DNA of 60,000 nt from Takakia lepidozioides (lineage: Eukaryota > Streptophyta > Takakiopsida > Takakiales > Takakiaceae): contig CM060731.1 of assembly GCA_030704615.1 (NCBI GenBank), positions 3,102,001-3,162,000 on the forward strand, read 5' to 3'. The notes beneath the pieces were generated by a model. It was given only the letters and a program-made list of their open reading frames with translations. It was not told the DNA's origin and did no database searches. How positions within the stretch are numbered: the stretch's first letter is position 1; each line of letters opens with the position of its first letter. This document shows, one piece after another, positions 55,270-60,000 of this stretch. Both the position numbers and the translations under genes were made by a program.

Positions 55270-55903
55270 ATAAAGATAAGATAAAGATTCTTTAACGTCC
55301 CCAGTGAATGTACAGAGCCCACTGCTCAACACACAAGCCATCGAGGGCCCAATGGACGGTCTGAAGGCAAAATAAAACAAGCCTCAAAAGCACAACATAA
55401 GAGGAAGGTAAGAGTAGGGAGCATGACTCAGCACAACACAACACACCAACCAACGCTTTGACAAGGTGTAAGGTCCTTTGACCACATTTTCTCCGTTGAC
55501 TTGCATGTCTCCACAAAGTCTCTCTCTACAAGAGAGCCAATAAAAGATGTGGACACGTGTCACTTGACCCTAGAGGGCTACTGCCTTCTAGTGGGAAGGT
55601 GGACACCGTAATGACAAGTGTTGGGCGATTATTTGAATTTCTCTCTAATACCTGACGGATACCCCCGGCGGTTACCTATCTGGTTACTGACGCAGGTGAA
55701 AAAATCAAGTAACCGGTCCAGTTAGAAACCGGCAGAGGTCACGCATTCAAATAACCGAGCAAAAAACCTCTTACCCAATATCCGCGATTTTTTGATGAAA
55801 ACCGCCGGTTATTTGAGGTTTTTGCAAGTAACCCTATCCAGCAAGTTATATCTAGTGCAAGGCACGAACACTCAACCAACCACTGGGCTACCTACTCAAG
55901 TGC
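55270..55903 (-). mobile_element. SINE family A, copy 2, split by about 490 bp
   Basis: On the minus strand the head (55903-55857: GCACTTGAGTAGGTAGCCCA then GTGGTTGG, GTGCCTTGC) and the body plus tail (55369-55270: GCCTTCAGACCGTCCATTGG ... TGTGTGTTGAGCAGTGGGCT ... TCTTTATCTTATC) match the 10582-10752 copy. Between them lie about 490 bp absent from copy 1, and the box B region is replaced. Either another element inserted, or copy 1 carries a deletion of a longer parent. Confidence 0.65.
55552..55561. promoter_or_regulatory. Palindromic G-box GACACGTGTC
   Basis: A perfect CACGTG core in a 10-bp palindrome, about 690 bp upstream of the NDB1 start. G-boxes bind plant bZIP and bHLH factors. Whether it acts on NDB1 is inference, and it lies inside DNA that looks transposon-derived. 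Confidence 0.3.
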
Positions 55904-55966
55904 AACAATTTCTAACTCCTCCACTTGTGGACTCAAGGAAGTATGTGTTGAGACGGTGGGCCCATC

Positions 55967-56197
55967 TAGGGAATTCCAAAAAGGCCTTGATGTGAAATGC
56001 ATGGCAATTCACTTGATCACCCCCCTAAAAGTGCGCAATTCAATTGAACTAACCCTAATTTGCAATTCAATTGAATTGTCGGCACACGATTCAATTGAAT
56101 TGCAAATTAGGGTTAGTTCAATTGAATTGCGCTCTTTTAAGGGGTGATCAAGTGAATTGCGATGCATTTCACATCAAGGCCTTTTTGGAATTCCCTA
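55967..56197. mobile_element. 231-bp near-perfect palindromic MITE in the NDB1 5' region
   Basis: The left arm starts TAGGGAATTCCAAAAAGGCC and the right arm ends GGCCTTTTTGGAATTCCCTA. The arms, about 110 bp each, are complementary almost throughout, with a 12-base loop around GTCGGCACACGA and repeated CAATTCAATTGAA blocks. A TA dinucleotide at both ends fits a Tc1/mariner-type target duplication; CCCATC on the left and CCCCATC on the right is an alternative. It ends 54 bp before the NDB1 ATG, so it probably lies in the promoter or 5' UTR. Confidence 0.85.
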
Positions 56198-56251
56198 CCC
56201 CATCACCCGAGCAGCCTCATTACGACGAGGCCACACAGAATTCTGAGCCCC

Positions 56252-59200
56252 ATGCTTCGTGATCGGCTGCTCTGGGTTGTGGCAAGGGCGTGCTTGCACA
56301 ACACCTCAATTTCTCCCCACCGATCGCCCTGCCCTCACCACAAGTTGCTAGGAGAGGGGCTTATAGGCAGCTATAGCTCACACAGCGCGGGGGCATCGCC
56401 ATCATCGTCGCAGCAGTGGTACCAGGGATGGCTGACCAGGGCTGTGTTGTTTGGAAGGCAGAAAATTAGCGGAAGATCCTGTGTTGTTGCAGTTGTTGCC
56501 ACTGGATTTCTGGGAGCTGGCCTGTATGTCGTGCTTGCGGATGCCGGTACAGATGGAAATTCCAAGGAGGTGGAGGCGCCCCAAAGTACGGCAGATCCGC
56601 CAAAGAAGAGAGTGGTGGTCCTTGGAAGTGGATGGGGAGGAATGAGTTTCGTCAAGAATCTGGACTGTAGAGAGCTGGATGTACGTGTTGTATCACCCCG
56701 GAACTACTTCGTATTCACTCCATTACTCCCTAGTGTGACCTCGGGCACCGTGGGGGCGGCCAGCATCATTGAGCCATTCCGCAAGATCATCGGTAAGAAG
56801 CACGATGTGCAGTTCTACGAGACAGAATGCGTGAAAATTGACGTGGAAAACAAGCAGGTTATCTGCGAGGATGTCACGGAGGTCAAACCGAAGGGGAAAG
56901 AGAAGTTTTCTCTCGAGTATGATTACTTGGTTATCGCTGTCGGGGCCCTGCCGAACACATTTGGCACTCCAGGTGTGGAGAAGTATTGCCGTTTTCTCAA
57001 GGACATCGAAGATGCCCAAAGAATTCACCAGAATGTCGTGGACTGCTTCGAGAGTGCAAGCCTTCCCAATTTATCGGATGACGACAGGTTACCCCTTGCT
57101 TGAGCTGATTGCTCCATGCGTATTTCAGTTTGTTGTATGTGTGCCAGAAACCTGCAGACTTGATGCCTTCAGGCGAACCTGGTTTGGGGGACACAGTTAG
57201 ATTGATAGTCTGTACATGTTGGGAAGGCTTTTAGTGTTGCCGAACATATCAATGCGCTTTATCAGCTAATTTGCTGATTTAGTTCACTTGTGACAAAGAT
57301 GTGATGGATTGTTGCCGAGGGCCTTTAGTCTTTTTGAACCAACTAGGGTCTCTCTCTCTGCAGTGCGACTAGCATTGCAGTCAGAACCAGATTAACAGAA
57401 GGCAGATGACATGTTTTCAAGTACGATCTTATTGCTAGCTTTCACATAAACGCCCAATACCCTGTAATTGGGCGGCAGAGGTCCTTTTCAAACGCCCTTG
57501 AAATGGTTTCTTAGTTTGATATGTTGGTGGGGCAGAGAATATGAAGGCCAGCGCTTCAAGGGTGAGTAATACTATGACCTGCCTTCAAATGGAATAGTCT
57601 CTTTGGGCGCTCTATGTTTCTTTCCACAATCCACCTCTACAATCAGGTCACTGATGTATTTGTTGAATTGCATAATGAAAGGCGCAAGTTGCTGAGCTTC
57701 GTGATAGTAGGTGGAGGCCCCACGGGCGTTGAGGTATCGGCAGAACTGCATGACCTGATCCATGAAGATCTCTTGAAGCTATACCCGCATCTGGATGATA
57801 AAGTCAGCATCATGCTCCTGCAATCAGGTGACCACATCCTCAACACTTTTGATGCACGGATCAGTGAGTACGCAGAGGAAAAGTTTGCAAGAGATGGGGT
57901 ATGTGTAAAGACAGGATGCCGGGTGCTTGAAGTTACGGATGATGAGATCTGCTTCAAGTCTAAATTGACAAAGGATTTCAAGAAAGTGCAATATGGAATG
58001 GTTGTGTGGTCTACAGGTAATGTGCTCAATCAGTGCTTTTCAACAGTTTTCACCTTCAGTCCACTAAGTTGGTCAGTCCAGATCTGAAGTCAACCCAAAC
58101 CACAGTGGAATGGATGCATACATGTTGGGGTAATGGATATGACACATCCTTGTCATCACTGCCAGGGTTGATTCTGATGCTCTTTTGAGGGTCAGTACTT
58201 AGCCATCAAATGGCTTAACAACTCAGTCCTGGCTAGTGAGTGAGCAAAAGTGTGGACTGGTCACAGTTACTGTAGTGATAATTGCAGTTGGTAGTGAAAA
58301 CAATCTTCAGTTAAGGTGTTGTTTAAATATCTGTGGCTGTCAAAGGTTTTGTTCTTGCCATGCGAAACATTTATTCCTACTAAAGCTGTAACTCCAGTTG
58401 AGATAGCATGGGATTGGAGGCTCCATAAATACATAGGCAGGCTTGTGAGAAAGAAGCACCCAAGTCAGAAGAAGGAAGACTCTTGCGAAGCAAGCGTAAC
58501 TTATGGTGTCCCTTCACCCCGAAGGGCTACCTTCTAATGGCCGTTATCGGGGCAACACGGTTACCCAACCTTCCCCCAAGGACTGTAAAGTCCCCAGGTA
58601 CCCACCAATAAGTAGCCGGTTGACCCAGGTACCCCCCTTTTATGGCTGGGTTGGCCATAATGGGTGACATCCAACGTACACCTATGTGGCTTTGAACCCA
58701 CGACCACTGGTAAGGCGGCCTTGTGCCCTAACCACTGGCCATCTGCTGTATGCTGCACCCAAGTCACTCTTTAAATCACAGTCATATCAGTTTTTGTCAT
58801 TGCATCAACTGGAGCGAGGTGCAGGAATTAATCATATCGTCTGTGCTGTGCCAGATACTGAGTTAAAATGTGGGGGAAGCCTTGTCTGTTCAAGTATTGA
58901 TGATGCACGTACTGTTGACAGGCATTGGGACACGCCCAGTGGTGGCAGACTTGATGAAACAAATAGGGCAGGTGGATCGGAGGGTTCTGGCAACGGATGA
59001 GTGGCTACGTGTTAAGAACTGTGATTGTGTTTACGCACTCGGAGACTGTGCCACGATTGAGCACCGGAAAATCATTGAAGACATCAACTACATTTTCAAG
59101 CTAGCCGACAAGGACAGCTCTGGCACCCTGTCTGCAGAGGAGTTTGTAGCAACTATTGAACTTCTGAGGCAGAGGTATCCTCAGATTGATTTATACATGG

Positions 59201-59953
59201 ACCACCAGCACTTGAAAGGTGTAATTGATCTTCTTGATGATGCCATGAAAGCTGGGCGTCAAGGGTCGGTGCAGCTGGACATTGAACATTTAACTCAATC
59301 GCTTTGCAAGGTCCAAGGTCAACCTACAGTCATTTTTTAATGAATTTTTGTTATCTTTTTCTCTGATGTGCTGTACTTCCTCCAAGGTTTGGTCCTCTTC
59401 CCTTCCTGTTTTCTGAGCACAAACAGATTTGGATTCAATGCTTACTTGCGTGACTCTCTTTTGTGCCATCATGGACATAATAATTTTTCCTCTTTCTCTT
59501 GTTGACTGGGTTGTGGCTGCACCCGCAGCATATATATGTTTCTCGATGCTATTTTTCAAACAAACGACTGATGTTATTGCTTTGACATGGCAGGTGGACA
59601 GCCAGATGAAATCAACACCAGCTACTGCCCAGGTGGCGGCTCAGCAAGGTGAATACTTAGCTAAGTGCTTCAATAACCTAGAATGTCAGCCTAAGGGACC
59701 GCTGCGTGTCAGAGGAGAAGGCCGTCACCAATTTCCACCTTTCAAATATCGGCATTTCGGCCAGTTTGCTCCATTAGGAGGCGAGAAGGCTGCTGCTGAG
59801 CTTCCTGGAGACTGGGTCTCAATTGGTCGCAGCACACAGTGGCTGTGGTACTCGGTGTATGCCAGCAAGCAGATGAGCTGGCGCACACGGGCGATGGTGA
59901 TGTTTGACTGGACCAAGCATTTTGTTTTTGGGCGGGATGTGTCGCGGATTTGA
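56252..59953 (+). CDS. NDB1: External alternative NAD(P)H dehydrogenase of mitochondria, NDB1 type, with EF-hand
   Basis: It oxidises cytosolic NAD(P)H and passes electrons to ubiquinone without proton pumping, on the outer face of the inner mitochondrial membrane. Exons 56252-57087, 57682-58016, 58922-59310 and 59594-59953 sum to 1920 bp (639 residues). The N-terminus is presequence-like, with a hydrophobic stretch at about 76-97. The first Rossmann motif (FAD) is GSGWGG (125-130); the second (NAD(P)H) is VGGGPTG (288-294). The residue at the end of the second beta strand is Gln326 (LLQSGDHILNTFD), as in NDB1 enzymes that prefer NADPH, where NADH enzymes have Glu. An EF-hand loop DKDSSGTLSAEE (453-464) predicts Ca2+ control. 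The C-terminus has ATAQVAAQQGEYLAKCF, FGQFAPLGG, SQWLWYSVYASKQ-like sequence and ends FGRDVSRI. The start ATG is in frame with an earlier ATG at 56162 inside the MITE. Intron 2 carries a SINE. Confidence 0.93.
58480..58745 (-). mobile_element. tRNA-derived SINE, family B, in NDB1 intron 2
   Basis: On the minus strand a box A-like TGGCCAGTGGTTAGGGCAC (about 58741-58723) is followed by a box B GGGTTCAAAGCC (58699-58688), spaced as in tRNA-derived SINEs. A body of about 200 bp with repeated GGTACCTGGG blocks and a GTAACTTATG-type 3' part extend to about 58480. It is antisense to NDB1 within an intron (58017-58921). The 3' end is not sharply defined. Confidence 0.6.
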
Positions 59954-60000
59954 GATGACTAGGTAGGTGGTTGAGTGCTCTTCCCAAATTTTCTTTCTCT

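Noticed and set aside
56162-56251. NDB1 start at the upstream ATG
   Set aside because: The extra 30 residues are encoded by MITE and junk-like sequence. The ATG at 56252 gives a more typical presequence, though usage is not proven.

Overview
This is nuclear DNA of a land plant. Its genes have canonical GT-AG introns and code for plant families: a DYW-class PPR protein, an ATG8-interacting (ATI) protein, an alternative NAD(P)H dehydrogenase of NDB type, phospholipase D alpha, RabA, DUF538 and an OSB-type protein. The near-repetitive DYW-PPR, its decayed sister copy and the retroelement types suggest a seed-free plant (lycophyte or fern, possibly a bryophyte). That placement is inference and the species cannot be read from the window.

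Layout. From 1 to about 8.4 kb the window holds only mobile DNA. A Ty3/gypsy-like element runs leftward: gag at 3118-884, then a broken protease and a methyltransferase-like segment cut by the window edge. A GC-rich minisatellite lies in its upstream region. A CACTA-like terminus at 6567 abuts a 5'-truncated, rightward integrase fragment that ends in a PHD finger. From 8 to 11.7 kb there is no gene, but there is a tRNA-derived SINE between diverged direct repeats. From 11.7 to 33 kb lie Alba (-), an ATI1/2-like gene (+), an unrecognised broken ORF (+), beta-ureidopropionase PYD3 (+, with LINE-like debris in its last intron) and phospholipase D alpha (+). From 33.6 to 35.6 kb is a decayed PPR-DYW pseudogene. 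A tRNA-Ala(TGC) gene at 36.5 kb and a BTB/WD40-like gene at 37.3 kb follow. From 39 to 41.25 kb is a RabA pseudogene whose first-exon region is repeated three times with a period of exactly 533 bp. A TMEM50-like gene (41.8-44.3 kb) separates it from the intact RabA parent (46.1-47.3 kb). Then come a DUF538 gene (-), an intact DYW-PPR (-), a partial OSB-like gene (-) and an NDB1-type dehydrogenase (56.25-59.95 kb, +). The last has a 231-bp palindromic MITE just upstream of its start and a SINE in an intron.

Exon models for Alba, ATI, PYD3, PLD alpha, RabA, TMEM50 and NDB1 were built by hand from reading-frame continuity, GT/AG sites and family knowledge. In each of these the summed exon lengths are a multiple of three. 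The genes do not form one pathway. Several act in organelles (DYW-PPR editing factor, OSB-like protein, NDB1) and several in membrane traffic or lipid signalling (RabA, PLD alpha, ATI). The most unusual content is the pair of retroelement fragments, one with a cytosine-methyltransferase-like motif I beside gag/protease and one with a PHD finger behind the integrase, plus the recent RabA tandem triplication and the MITE in the NDB1 leader.
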